Shown: positions 16,787 through 25,431, counted from the first letter of the stretch. The stretch: DNA of 34,017 bases from an uncultured Ruminococcus sp. (GCA_902776375.1 CACYPV010000025.1:1-34017), one strand, 5' to 3'. Notes: a model not told the origin generated them from the letters alone. A program made the numbers and translations.

Positions 16787-16863
16787 TGGTGCGCCATCAG
16801 GGACTCGAACCCCGGACCGACCGGTTATGAGCCGGTGGCTCTAACCAACTGAGCTAATGGCGC
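16787..16863 (-). tRNA. tRNA with CAT anticodon (probably elongator Met)
   Basis: The 77-nt minus-strand sequence folds as a complete cloverleaf. The acceptor stem pairs GCGCCAT with ATGGCGC, the D-arm is AGCTCAGTTGGTTAGAGC, the anticodon loop is CTCATAA (anticodon CAT), the T-arm contains GGGGTTCGAGTCCC, and CCA is encoded. A CAT anticodon can belong to elongator Met or to lysidine-modified Ile2. Elongator Met is more likely, but sequence alone does not settle it. It is not initiator-like, since the anticodon stem lacks the three G-C pairs. Confidence 0.93.
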
Positions 16864-16953
16864 GTGTTGGACTTTTGTTATTATAGCAGAAGTTTGCCGC
16901 TGTGTCAATATGCTATTTCTGCGATATTTTTGAAAATAAATGCAAATCTTTAG

Positions 16954-16982
16954 TTGCGTTTTTAACTTTCTTTTGCTATACT
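16954..16982 (+). promoter_or_regulatory. Promoter of the DUF1015 gene
   Basis: TTGCGT, a 17-bp spacer and TATACT lie about 40 bp before the start codon. Confidence 0.65.
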
Positions 16983-17023
16983 GTTATAGGAAATTTTTTA
17001 TGATAACGAAACGAGGTATGATC

Positions 17024-18313
17024 ATGGCAGTTATAAAGCCGTTCAGGGGCATGAGATTTGACACCGAAAAGGCGGGCGAGCTAAAGACGCTCTGCTGTCC
17101 GCCGTACGACATCATCAGCGAGGAAGAGCGCAAAGAGTTCATCAAGCAAAACGAATACAACGTTATACGCCTTGAGCTTCCCAAGGAGGGCGAGGACGTT
17201 TACGCCCGCGCCGGCGAGGTGCTCGACATGTGGCGCGCAAAGGGCGTTTTGATCCACGAGGATAAGCCCGCGATCTACATTTACGAGATGGAATTCAACG
17301 CCTACAACAAGCGCAGAAGCGTCAAGGGAATGATCGCGCGAGTCAAGGTCGAGGAATTCTCGAAGGGCGTCATCCTGCCGCACGAGTTCACTTTGTCGAA
17401 GGCAAAGACCGACCGCTTCAACCTTATGAAGGCGACCAACTGCAATTTCAGCCAGATTTACGCGCTTTACATGGACAGCGAGCACACCACCCTGAAAACC
17501 ATCGACGAGCAGTCCGACTTTGACGCTCAATACGAATTCACCGACGACGACAACATCACCCACCGCCTGTGGGTATGCACCGACGAGGCGGTTATAGCGA
17601 AGCTTATAAAAGACTTTGCAGACCGCAAGCTCTACATCGCCGACGGTCACCACCGCTACGAGACCGCTGTGAATTACCGCAACTGGTGCCGCGAGAACGG
17701 CATTTCAAAGGAAGGCGACCCGCAGGATTACCAGATGATCTACCTTGTGGACATGGAGCACCCGGGTCTGATAGTGTTCCCCACCCACCGCTTGGTGCGC
17801 GATCTGGAAAGCTTTGACAAGAATAAAGTGCTTAAAAGCTGCGAAGAATACTTTGATATAGAGAAATTCACGAGCGTCGGCAACATGAACACCGTGCTCA
17901 CAAAGCAGTACAAAGAGGGCAAAAAGGCTTTTGCGTTCTACTGCGGCAAGGGCGAGTGGTATCTGCTGACACTTAAAGACCTTGCCGTTATGGACAGCGT
18001 TCTGCCCGAGCTCAGCCCCGCCTCGCGCCAGCTCGACGTGAGCGTGCTGCACAGCCTTGTGCTCGAAAAGACTATGGGCATAGACAAAGAGAACATGGCG
18101 AACCAGATAAACCTGACCTACACCAAGTTCTTTGAAGAGGCTATCATGAAGGTCGACAAGGGCGAGTTCCAGTGCTCGTTCATCCTCAACCCCACCCGCG
18201 TCACCGAGATTCGCGATGTTGCCGCCGCCGGCGAAAAAATGCCGCAGAAGTCCACATACTTCTATCCCAAGATGATAACCGGCATGGTGATGAACGATAT
18301 AAGCGTGGAATAA
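17024..18313 (+). CDS. DUF1015 family protein
   Basis: The 429-residue protein begins MAVIKPFRGMRFDTEKAG and carries the family hallmarks CCPPYDIIS near residues 25-33, an LPHEFTLSKAKTDR motif near 120-135 and ADGHHRYETAVNYR near 205-220. The family is widespread in Clostridia, often near serine or dehydrogenase genes, and its biochemical role is not settled; the conserved His-rich motif suggests an active site. The start follows GAGG by seven bases, while longer openings upstream have no site. It is transcribed alone, and the stop is followed within two bases by a 7-bp-period repeat. Confidence 0.9.
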   Translation: MAVIKPFRGMRFDTEKAGELKTLCCPPYDIISEEERKEFIKQNEYNVIRLELPKEGEDVYARAGEVLDMWRAKGVLIHEDKPAIYIYEMEFNAYNKRRSVKGMIARVKVEEFSKGVILPHEFTLSKAKTDRFNLMKATNCNFSQIYALYMDSEHTTLKTIDEQSDFDAQYEFTDDDNITHRLWVCTDEAVIAKLIKDFADRKLYIADGHHRYETAVNYRNWCRENGISKEGDPQDYQMIYLVDMEHPGLIVFPTHRLVRDLESFDKNKVLKSCEEYFDIEKFTSVGNMNTVLTKQYKEGKKAFAFYCGKGEWYLLTLKDLAVMDSVLPELSPASRQLDVSVLHSLVLEKTMGIDKENMANQINLTYTKFFEEAIMKVDKGEFQCSFILNPTRVTEIRDVAAAGEKMPQKSTYFYPKMITGMVMNDISVE

Positions 18314-18314
18314 G

Positions 18315-18398
18315 GCTAGATGCTAGAGGCTAGAGGCTAGAGGCTAGTGGTTAGTGGCTAGTGGCTATGAGTTATAAGTTATAAGTAATAAGTTATAA
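18315..18398. repeat. 7-bp tandem array, 12 units, drifting from GCTAGAG to GTTATAA
   Basis: Units read in phase without a gap: GCTAGAT, GCTAGAG three times, GCTAGTG, GTTAGTG, GCTAGTG, GCTATGA, GTTATAA twice, GTAATAA, GTTATAA. Every unit begins with G. The array starts two bases after the DUF1015 stop codon. Confidence 0.9.
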
Positions 18399-18447
18399 GA
18401 AGCTGTTAAACTAGGTTTTAGGTACTAGGTTATAATCTTCTAACATC

Positions 18448-18495
18448 TAATCCCGCTAATACCTGATCCCGCTAATACCTGATCCCGCTAACACC
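18448..18495. repeat. 16-bp tandem repeat, three units
   Basis: Three copies of TGATCCCGCTAATACC (first with AA for GA, last with AACACC) end 17 bp before the asparaginase start codon. TAGGTTT-like 7-bp units precede them. Confidence 0.85.
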
Positions 18496-18512
18496 TAATT
18501 CTTGGGAGTTGA

Positions 18513-19430
18513 ATGATATTGAAAAGAATAAGCGTCGTCTTTACGGGCGGCACTATCGGCAGCAGCCGCGCGGGCGGAGTGATATCTCCCGACGCGGACA
18601 ACGGCTCGCTGCTGCTTGACCTTTACAAACAAAAATACGGAGCGGCGGAGTTTGACACCGTCGCTCCTTATATGATTTTAAGCGAAAATCTGTGCGCAGA
18701 GAACCTTCTCGCGCTGCGCGAATGCGTCTCAAAGGCTCTGCAAAAGGGCTGCGGGGGCGTTATCGTCACCCACGGCACCGACACTCTGCAATACTCCGCG
18801 GCGTATCTGGACTTTGTTTTCGGCGCGTGCGGCGTGCCGGTCGTGCTGGTCTCTGCCGCTTATCCGCTTGAGGACGAACGCTCGAACGGGCTGGACAACT
18901 TTGCCGCCGCGGTCGCTTTGATACGCTCGGGCGAAAAGGGAGTTTTCGTCGCCTACCGCAACGCGGGCGACAGCTTTACGACCATTCACCGCGGGTGCGA
19001 CGTTCTGCCCCACCTGCCGCTTGACGACAGCGTTTACAGTCTTTTTGATTCGCCCTGCGGTTATGTCAAGGGCGGTCGTTTTGAGAAGAACCCAAGGTAT
19101 AAATCGGCTGATAGCGTCGATTTATCGGGCAACGAGCTGTGCGGCGAGGTGCTTTTTGTGCGCCCGTATGTCGGCATGAGCTATCCGGAGATACCCCAAA
19201 ACGCCAAAGCCGTCCTGCTTGAAGGCTGGCACTCGGGCACGCTCCCCACGGGGCTTGCGGATTTCAGATCGTTCTGCCTTAAAGCGAAGCAAAACGGCGT
19301 TCCCGTTTATCTGACGGGAAGTCAGGCGGGCTTTGAGTACGCAAGCAAGCAGGCGTTTGCGGAGCTTGGCATCCGCGTCCTGCCGCCGATGTCGCCCGTC
19401 GCGGCGTATGTCATGCTGTGGCTGTTATAA
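18513..19430 (+). CDS. L-asparaginase (asparaginase/glutaminase family)
   Basis: The 305-residue protein hydrolyses L-asparagine to aspartate and ammonia. It has the first catalytic Thr motif VFTGGTIGS at residues 9-17 and the second motif VTHGTDTLQYSA near 84-95, followed by LVSAAYPLEDERSNGLDN. No signal peptide is present, so it is cytosolic. GGGAG lies just before the ATG. Length is slightly short of the usual 320-340. Its stop overlaps the stop of the convergent HTH-like gene inside a perfect 14-bp palindrome. Confidence 0.92.
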   Translation: MILKRISVVFTGGTIGSSRAGGVISPDADNGSLLLDLYKQKYGAAEFDTVAPYMILSENLCAENLLALRECVSKALQKGCGGVIVTHGTDTLQYSAAYLDFVFGACGVPVVLVSAAYPLEDERSNGLDNFAAAVALIRSGEKGVFVAYRNAGDSFTTIHRGCDVLPHLPLDDSVYSLFDSPCGYVKGGRFEKNPRYKSADSVDLSGNELCGEVLFVRPYVGMSYPEIPQNAKAVLLEGWHSGTLPTGLADFRSFCLKAKQNGVPVYLTGSQAGFEYASKQAFAELGIRVLPPMSPVAAYVMLWLL

Positions 19431-20015
19431 CAGCGGCTGGTCAAACTCGTACAGGGCTTCGTTGATTTGGAATTTGTCGTAGATCCCGTGCATAATGAAA
19501 TACTCAACTATTATGTCCGCCTTGCTGCTATGCGACAGCGCGTAGCCCGCCTTCATCAGCATGTCACGCGTTTCGTCAATGCTGAGCTCAAGCGCGAGCG
19601 CGAAGGATATCGCGGTCTGCTTGCTTGGGCGGTAGCCGCTTTGGCTGCGAATCTTTGAGAAAAGCTTGCGGTCGATCTGCGCCCTTTTGTAGCACTGCGC
19701 GTCGGTCATTCCCTTTTCGTCGATCTTGCGCAGCAGCATGTCGGCAAAGCTTTCGTCTATTTGACCCAGCGCGTCGTCAAGCGACTGCGCCGCCTGAAAC
19801 ACCGCCGCTTTTTTACCGCGCTTTTCGGGCTTTGGGCTTTTATCGTAAACGGGAGCGGCAGACGGCTGCATAAGCGGAGCGCCGTATGATACCGGCTCCT
19901 CGGCGCACGCCGCGCACTCATCCCCGGCAAGGGTAACGCCGAGGCAGATATCCATATATTTTTTAAGATCGATCAGCGTTTCGGCGCTGATTTTTTTGTG
20001 CTTTTTAAAGAGCAT
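19425..20015 (-). CDS. HTH-like regulatory protein, function unknown
   Basis: The 196-residue protein has a basic N-terminus, a variable low-complexity middle (PVYDKSPKPEKRGKK) and a helical C-terminal half. The C-terminal part contains KGMTDAQCYKRAQIDRK, RPSKQTAISFALALEL and SIDETRDMLMKAGYALS. This C-terminal pattern resembles the XRE-like helical domain attached to macro-domain and kinase proteins in Clostridia, where it has no proven function. It is divergently transcribed from the GH31 gene, so regulation of that gene is possible but not shown. Confidence 0.7.
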   Translation of the reverse strand: MLFKKHKKISAETLIDLKKYMDICLGVTLAGDECAACAEEPVSYGAPLMQPSAAPVYDKSPKPEKRGKKAAVFQAAQSLDDALGQIDESFADMLLRKIDEKGMTDAQCYKRAQIDRKLFSKIRSQSGYRPSKQTAISFALALELSIDETRDMLMKAGYALSHSSKADIIVEYFIMHGIYDKFQINEALYEFDQPLL

Positions 20016-20052
20016 GGTATCACCCTTTTTCAGTATAATACTATTAGATAAC

Positions 20053-20081
20053 AGTATAACATATTATCTTAATTTTTGCAA
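20053..20081 (-). promoter_or_regulatory. Promoter of the HTH-like gene
   Basis: On the minus strand TTGCAA, a 17-bp spacer and TATACT. Only 9 bp separate its -35 from the -35 of the divergent GH31 promoter. Confidence 0.7.
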
Positions 20082-20090
20082 AGAAAACCG

Positions 20091-20119
20091 TTGATTAACG
20101 CCGCTAAATGGTTTATACT
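20091..20119 (+). promoter_or_regulatory. Promoter of the GH31 gene
   Basis: TTGATT, a 17-bp spacer and TATACT. It is back-to-back with the HTH-like gene promoter, so one regulator could affect both. Confidence 0.7.
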
Positions 20120-20154
20120 TAAACCAAAGCAAATCAATGAAAGGATTTGACGAC

Positions 20155-22053
20155 ATGATAAAAAAATACACCTGCGGCACACCGATAAACACCGAGGCGG
20201 TCATAAAGACTTTTCAAAGCGAAGGTCTTGGCAGCTTTCCCTTTGAGCACACTTTGACCGAGGATAAATTCAGCTTTACCTTCACTATGGAGCCCGACGA
20301 TATCGTGTACGGCTTGGGCGAGGCTCCGCGCGGTATAAACAAGCGCGGCTGGGTATACGAGAGCTATTGCAGCGACGACCCCTTCCACACCGAAACGAAA
20401 AGCTCGCTTTACGCCGCGCATAATTTCATTCTGCTCGCCGGCGGCAAAAACATCGGCGTTTTTGTCGACTTTCCCGCGCGCGTTCGCTGGGACATCGGCT
20501 ACACGCGGCAGGACACATGCGTCGTCACACTGGACGGCACGGACTTTGACATTTACGTCATAACAGGCGAAAAGCCGCTTGATATCATCCGCGAATTCCG
20601 CGCCGCCATCGGCAAAAGCTACGTGCCGCCGAAGTGGGCGTTCGGCTATCAGCAGAGCCGCTGGAGCTACCACAACGCCGAGGCTGTGGACAGCGTTATC
20701 GAGAATTACGACAAAGCCGGCATACCGCTCGACTGCGTTTATCTGGACATCGACTACATGGACAGCTACAAGGATTTCACCATAAACGACGCCGCTTTTC
20801 CCGACTTTGCCTCCTACGTCGAGGGCAAGCGCGAGCAGGGCATACACCTTATCCCGATAATCGACGCGGGCGTTAAAAAAGAGGACGGCTACGGCGTTTA
20901 TGAGGAGGGCAAGGCTAAAGGGTATTTCTGCAAAAAGGCGGACGGCAGCAACTTTGAGGCAGGCGTATGGCCGGGCGTTTGCGCCTTTCCCGACTTTTTA
21001 GATCCCGAGGTGCGCCGCTGGTTCGGCGAAAAATACAAGACCCTGACCGATATGGGGATAGACGGCTTTTGGAACGACATGAACGAGCCCGCGCTGTTTT
21101 ATTCCGTCGACGGCATTGAAAAGGCGCTTGACAAGGCTGCGGCGCTGAAGGGCGAAAACCTTGATTTAAGCAGATTTTTCAACCTGAAAGACACCTTCAT
21201 GGGGCTGTCTAATTCGCAGGAGGACTACTCCTCGATCTATCACAATATCGGCGGCGAGCAGGTAAACCACCAGCGCGTGCACAACCTGTACGGCGCAAAC
21301 ATGACTAAGGCGGCGGGCGAGTACTTTGAGCGCGAGTTCGGCAAGGGCAAGATACTTATGTTCTCGCGCGCGTCATACATCGGCGCGCACCGCTCCAGCG
21401 GCATTTGGTTCGGCGACAATCACTCGTGGTGGTCGCACATTTTGCTCAACCTGAAAATGCTGCCCTCGGCTAACATGTGCGGCTTTTTGTACTGCGGCGC
21501 AGACTTGGGCGGCTTCAACGAGAACGCCACGCGCGACCTGGTGCTGCGCTTTTTGGCGCTGGGCGTGTTCACTCCGCTCATGCGCAACCACTCGGCGCTC
21601 GGCACGCGCGATCAGGAGGGCTACCGCTTTGAACGCCCCGAGGACTTCCGCGACGTTATCCAGGTGCGCTACCGACTTATCCCCTATTTGTACGACACCT
21701 TTGTAAAGGCGAGCGAAACCGACGGCATGATCTTCCGCCCGCTTTCGCTCGATTATCCCGACGACCCCGTCGCCCGCGAGTGCGAAACTCAGCTCATGCT
21801 CGGCGACGAATGCATGATAGCGCCCGTTTACGAGCAGAACGCGAGCGGCAGAACGGTGTACCTGCCAGAGGACATGACCTTTGTGAAGCTCAGCGGCGAA
21901 CGGGTAGAAAAGCAGGAGCTGAAAAAAGGTCTGCACTATGTAAAGGTCGCGCTGAACGAGGTGCCGCTGTTCATCAAAAAAGGCAAAAAAATCCCCCTCT
22001 GCAAGCCCGCCATGCGCACAAGGGACTTGAAGTGGGAGGAGGCCAGAGGCTAG
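20155..22053 (+). CDS. GH31 alpha-glucosidase
   Basis: The 632-residue enzyme hydrolyses alpha-linked glucosides by a retaining mechanism. Visible family features are YLDIDYMDSYKDFT, the nucleophile Asp308 in GFWNDMNEP and the acid/base Asp421 in WFGDNHSWWSH. No signal peptide is seen, so it is intracellular and acts on imported oligosaccharides. I start it at 20155 because AAAGGA lies 11 bases upstream; the earlier ATG at 20137 has no site. The last residues (EARG and stop) are read from a 7-bp tandem repeat, so the native C-terminus may have been replaced. Confidence 0.92.
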   Translation: MIKKYTCGTPINTEAVIKTFQSEGLGSFPFEHTLTEDKFSFTFTMEPDDIVYGLGEAPRGINKRGWVYESYCSDDPFHTETKSSLYAAHNFILLAGGKNIGVFVDFPARVRWDIGYTRQDTCVVTLDGTDFDIYVITGEKPLDIIREFRAAIGKSYVPPKWAFGYQQSRWSYHNAEAVDSVIENYDKAGIPLDCVYLDIDYMDSYKDFTINDAAFPDFASYVEGKREQGIHLIPIIDAGVKKEDGYGVYEEGKAKGYFCKKADGSNFEAGVWPGVCAFPDFLDPEVRRWFGEKYKTLTDMGIDGFWNDMNEPALFYSVDGIEKALDKAAALKGENLDLSRFFNLKDTFMGLSNSQEDYSSIYHNIGGEQVNHQRVHNLYGANMTKAAGEYFEREFGKGKILMFSRASYIGAHRSSGIWFGDNHSWWSHILLNLKMLPSANMCGFLYCGADLGGFNENATRDLVLRFLALGVFTPLMRNHSALGTRDQEGYRFERPEDFRDVIQVRYRLIPYLYDTFVKASETDGMIFRPLSLDYPDDPVARECETQLMLGDECMIAPVYEQNASGRTVYLPEDMTFVKLSGERVEKQELKKGLHYVKVALNEVPLFIKKGKKIPLCKPAMRTRDLKWEEARG

Positions 22054-22105
22054 AGGCTAGAAGCTAGAGGCTAGTTAGTTATAAGTAATAAGTTATAAGT
22101 TATAA
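22042..22105. repeat. 7-bp tandem array overlapping the GH31 stop codon
   Basis: Units GCCAGAG, GCTAGAG, GCTAGAA, GCTAGAG, an 8-nt GCTAGTTA, then GTTATAA, GTAATAA, GTTATAA, GTTATAA. The order GCTAGAG then GTTATAA matches the array at 18315-18398. The GH31 TAG stop is part of a unit. Confidence 0.9.
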
Positions 22106-22127
22106 GAAACGTTGCTGTAAAAGAAAG

Positions 22128-22173
22128 CCTCCTTTCGTAAAGGAGGTGGCACGGCATTTATGCCGTGACGGAG
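22128..22173. repeat. Double-hairpin intergenic repeat element
   Basis: CCTCCTTT-CGT-AAAGGAGG (22128-22146) is followed at once by CACGGCA-TTTA-TGCCGTG (22150-22167) and ACGGAGG. Elements of this form recur in gut Clostridia genomes as I recall them, but the copy number here cannot be seen. Confidence 0.6.
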
Positions 22174-22281
22174 GATTTCCTGCACCGTGTTATCCTTTAT
22201 TGCCGCGGTGTTATCGGAAAAATCGGTGCGAATTATACGGCAACGCTTCTACGCTGCCGATGATCTGCAAAACATGAAAAT

Positions 22282-22320
22282 ACGGTCAAGGTTTGTTAAG
22301 CCTTGACCGTTTTCTTTTCG
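22282..22320. terminator. Bidirectional hairpin overlapping the antiporter 3' end
   Basis: ACGGTCAAGG (22282-22291) pairs with CCTTGACCGT (22301-22310) and is followed by TTTCTTTT in the plus direction. The antiporter stop lies inside the loop. It would end both GH31 and antiporter transcripts. Confidence 0.75.
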
Positions 22321-23477
22321 TTGTATAAGAGCTTTAATAATATCGGGGTCAGGATGCTTGACACGATTATCAGCAGGATGACCGAGGTGAAGTAGGCGGA
22401 GCTTATCATGCCCTCGCTGAGTCCGCGCTGGGCGACTATCAGGGCGACCTCGCCGCGCGTCATCATGCCAACGCCGACCTTTAGGGTATCTTTGCCCTTA
22501 AAGCCGCAGAGCCTTGACATTGCGCCGCAGCCGATGATCTTCGAGCTGAGCGCGACCAAAACGAACGCCGCCGAGAAGAGCACGAGCTCCCATGTTATGC
22601 CGTCGATCTGCGTTTTCAGTCCGATGCTGGCGAAGAATATCGGACCGAAGATCATGTAGGAATTGATGTCCATTTTTTCTTCTATGTAATCGGAATCGTG
22701 CAGCTTTGAAAGTATAACGCCCGCGACATAAGCGCCCGTTATGTCGGCTATGCCGAAGTACTTTTCCGCCGCGTAGCTGAGTCCGAAGCACAGCGCGAGC
22801 GCTAAAATAGGTATCCTTCGCGTGTGCGGCCAGCGCTTGTCGATTATTTTGAACGCCTTGTAAATGACGAAGCCCAGCACGACGGACAGCGCGAAGAACG
22901 CGACTGTGCTCAGCGCGACCCACCCGGGGTTGCTGTCGGGGTTTTTGAATCCGATAACGAAGGTCAGCACCAAAATGCCGATAACGTCGTCGATTATGGC
23001 CGCGCTCAAAATGGTGGTTCCAAGCTCGGTTTTCAGCTTGCCGAGCTCCTTCAGGGTCTCAACGGTGATAGAAACGCTTGTGGCTGTCATTATAACGCCG
23101 ATGAACACGGCGGTAAAGAACTTTGCGCTGCCTATCTCGGCAAAGCCGTAAAAACACATGTACAGCAGCGTTCCGCCGATAAGCGGCACCAGAACGCCCG
23201 CGCAGGCGATAAGCAGAGCCTTTACGCCCGTGTGCAACAGCTGCTTTAGGTTGGTGCCCAAGCCCGCCGAGAACATAAGCAGCACCACGCCTATTCCGGC
23301 GCAGATGTCAAGAAAGTCGTTGAGCTTGACTATGCCAAACACACTGGGGCCTACGATAAGTCCCGCGATTATCTCGCCGACGACCTGAGGCGCCTTTAGC
23401 TTGCGCGCGATAAGCCCGAACACCTTGGCGAACACCACGATGATCGCCAGGTCGCGAAGTACAGACAGAATATCCAA
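22296..23477 (-). CDS. CPA2-family cation:proton antiporter (KefB/NapA-like)
   Basis: The 393-residue protein has about 12 membrane segments and CPA2 hallmarks such as KAPQVVGEIIAGLIVGPSVFG, FSAGLGTNLKQLL and SAAIIDDVIGI, where the Asp pair corresponds to the ion-binding site. It should exchange Na+ or K+ for protons. No C-terminal nucleotide-binding (RCK) domain is present. The start is TTG at 23477: an in-frame stop lies two codons upstream, and GGAG is 11 bases away. It is monocistronic. Confidence 0.9.
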   Translation of the reverse strand: MDILSVLRDLAIIVVFAKVFGLIARKLKAPQVVGEIIAGLIVGPSVFGIVKLNDFLDICAGIGVVLLMFSAGLGTNLKQLLHTGVKALLIACAGVLVPLIGGTLLYMCFYGFAEIGSAKFFTAVFIGVIMTATSVSITVETLKELGKLKTELGTTILSAAIIDDVIGILVLTFVIGFKNPDSNPGWVALSTVAFFALSVVLGFVIYKAFKIIDKRWPHTRRIPILALALCFGLSYAAEKYFGIADITGAYVAGVILSKLHDSDYIEEKMDINSYMIFGPIFFASIGLKTQIDGITWELVLFSAAFVLVALSSKIIGCGAMSRLCGFKGKDTLKVGVGMMTRGEVALIVAQRGLSEGMISSAYFTSVILLIIVSSILTPILLKLLYNEKKTVKA

Positions 23478-23506
23478 TTTTCATGCATCTCCTTTTGTCA
23501 CATGAT

Positions 23507-23535
23507 ATGGTACACCCTAAAAGCGCAAATGTCAA
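23507..23535 (-). promoter_or_regulatory. Promoter of the antiporter gene
   Basis: On the minus strand TTGACA, a 17-bp spacer and TACCAT. A second TTGACA lies six bases further upstream. Confidence 0.6.
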
Positions 23536-23544
23536 TGTCAAAAG

Positions 23545-23574
23545 TACAAAAAGAGCGCGTCCTAAAACGCGCTC
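23545..23574 (-). terminator. Terminator of the phosphohexomutase gene
   Basis: GAGCGCGT, a 6-nt loop and ACGCGCTC form a perfect 8-bp stem. On the minus strand it is followed by TTTTT, seven bases past the stop codon. Confidence 0.85.
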
Positions 23575-23580
23575 AAATCG

Positions 23581-25083
23581 TCATATTTCCAAGCCTTTTG
23601 TCGTTTTCAAAAACTCCATGAGCTTTTTGTATATCACATCCACGCCGCCCGCGCTGTCGCTTTCGATATTCAGGGGCATTATGGGGTCGTGAACGGAAAG
23701 GCGCAGCAAAAACCAGCCGTCGCCGTTTGCCTTGTCAAAGGAAACCCGCACGCCCTCGCGGTTGTCGTCGGCAAGCTGCCAGCCGCTCTCTTTTTCGGCG
23801 TAGGCGGTCAGGTCGGCGATGATGCGCTCGCCGCAGGCGCGGAAATCCTTTTCGGTTATCTTGAAGCGCACCTCGCGGCTTTCGAGCGGTTCCTTCAAAG
23901 CCGCGGTCAAATCGCTGAGATCCTTGCCCTGCTTACGCAGCTGCGCCGCCTTGATGATTATTTTGGTGCAGAGGTACGCGCCGTCGTCGAGGAAATAGTT
24001 CTCGCGCATCGCCGCGTGACCCGAGGTTTCGATAGCCAGCGGACAGTTTATGCCCTGCGCGTTGAGCTCGAGCGCCTTGTCGATGACGTTCTTGTAGCCC
24101 CTGCGGTAGCGGTAGTGCCGGCCGCCGAGGTCTTTTTCGATAAATTCTTTGAGCCCTGCAGAGGTGATCGAGTCGGTGACGATGGTGCCGCCGTCGTTGC
24201 CCTCGAGCGCGATAGCCGCCGCCACGGCGACAAGGCGGTTGCGGTTTATCTCGTTGCCCTTGCTGTCAACAGCGCCGCCGCGGTCTACGTCGGTGTCGAA
24301 GATAACGCCCAAATCGGCGTTGTTTTCGCGCACCGCCTCGCAGATGGAAGCCATGGCAACAGCGTCCTCGGGGTTGGGAACGTGGTTGGGGAACATTCCG
24401 TCGGGGTCAAGATAGCGGCTGCCGGTAGTGTCGGCGCCCAAAACGGCGAGGACTTTGTCGGCGTAAAAGCCGCCCGCGCCGTTGCCCGCGTCCACAACGA
24501 TGTGAAAGCCCTTTAGCGGGTGGTCGTAGTCGTCGGCGTTGACCTCGCGCTTGATCTTATCGCAAAGCCCCTTGGCGTAGTCGGTCATATAGTCGCAGTC
24601 GGTAATGCTGCCGCCGTCCTTGAGCTCGGGGCGTTCGTCGTTCTGCGCGTATTCGAGTATCGCCTCGATGTCGCTGCCCTCAAGACCGCCCTCGCGGGTG
24701 AAGAATTTCAGCCCGTTTCTGTTGAACGGGTGGTGGCTGGCGGTGATTTGCAGCGCGCCGTCGCAGCCCAAATCGACCGTAGTCATGAACATTGAGGGAG
24801 TAGAGGCGAGGCCGCAGCGCAAAACCTCCGCGCCCGCCGCGCAGAATCGCCCGGTAGTCAGCTCCATTATATGCGGACCCGAGACGCGGCTGTCGCGTCC
24901 CACGGCGATCTTAAGCTCGCTTGGAGCCTTATTCACCTTTTTTGACAGCCACAGTGTGAAGCCGTCAGCCATTTTTTTGATAACGTCGTCGGTCAGATTT
25001 ACGCTCTGCCCCGCTACGCCCTCGGTCGCCACGCCGCGGATGTCGGTGCCGCTTTTGAATTGTTTATAAAAATCGTTCAGCAT
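23581..25083 (-). CDS. Phosphomannomutase/phosphoglucomutase
   Basis: The 500-residue enzyme interconverts hexose-1- and hexose-6-phosphates. It shows the phosphoserine loop ITASHHPFN (Ser116), the metal loop DTDVDRGG (Asp263, Asp265, Asp267) and the sugar-recognition loop AIETSGHAA. The order matches the alpha-D-phosphohexomutase family. Substrate preference (mannose or glucose) cannot be decided from these motifs. GAAAGGGG precedes the ATG. It is transcribed alone from a consensus-like promoter into its own terminator, and is likely to feed exopolysaccharide or glycogen precursors. Confidence 0.93.
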   Translation of the reverse strand: MLNDFYKQFKSGTDIRGVATEGVAGQSVNLTDDVIKKMADGFTLWLSKKVNKAPSELKIAVGRDSRVSGPHIMELTTGRFCAAGAEVLRCGLASTPSMFMTTVDLGCDGALQITASHHPFNRNGLKFFTREGGLEGSDIEAILEYAQNDERPELKDGGSITDCDYMTDYAKGLCDKIKREVNADDYDHPLKGFHIVVDAGNGAGGFYADKVLAVLGADTTGSRYLDPDGMFPNHVPNPEDAVAMASICEAVRENNADLGVIFDTDVDRGGAVDSKGNEINRNRLVAVAAAIALEGNDGGTIVTDSITSAGLKEFIEKDLGGRHYRYRRGYKNVIDKALELNAQGINCPLAIETSGHAAMRENYFLDDGAYLCTKIIIKAAQLRKQGKDLSDLTAALKEPLESREVRFKITEKDFRACGERIIADLTAYAEKESGWQLADDNREGVRVSFDKANGDGWFLLRLSVHDPIMPLNIESDSAGGVDVIYKKLMEFLKTTKGLEI

Positions 25084-25121
25084 TAAAATACCCCTTTCGA
25101 TATATCTGTTTTATCCCCTTT

Positions 25122-25150
25122 ATTATAGCCGTAAACCGCCTAAACGTCAA
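25122..25150 (-). promoter_or_regulatory. Promoter of the phosphohexomutase gene
   Basis: On the minus strand TTGACG, a 17-bp spacer and TATAAT. Confidence 0.8.
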
Positions 25151-25403
25151 TAGATAAGCCGTTATACGTTGGGATCGGCGTTATCGGCAGACGCGGCAAA
25201 AAACAAGTTTGTAAAAACACCACCTACTTTTTTGAGTAAAACAACGTAAGTTATGGCATTTGCACAAAGGGAAAGCCGAACAGAGGGCATGTGTCTTTGC
25301 CGCTCGAAGATTTTATGTGCATTGTGTACAAAGTTTGTATGTAATAGTTGGTGGTTATTTACAAGTAAAAGACACCTTGCACAAATATGTGAGTAAGTTT
25401 TTG

Positions 25404-25431
25404 TTGACTTTTTCGAGAAACGGAGTATAAT
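25404..25431 (+). promoter_or_regulatory. Promoter of cassette copy 1
   Basis: TTGACT, a 16-bp spacer and TATAAT. The spacer shares CGA-AA and GGAG/TGAG features with copy 2. Confidence 0.8.

Noticed and set aside
16696-16791. Attachment-site direct repeat at the tRNA 3' end
   Set aside because: The copy is inverted, only 13 bp long and 70 bp away; integrase att sites give direct repeats flanking an element.
20137-20154. Earlier ATG as GH31 start
   Set aside because: It has no ribosome-binding site and itself overlaps the AAAGGA that serves the ATG at 20155.
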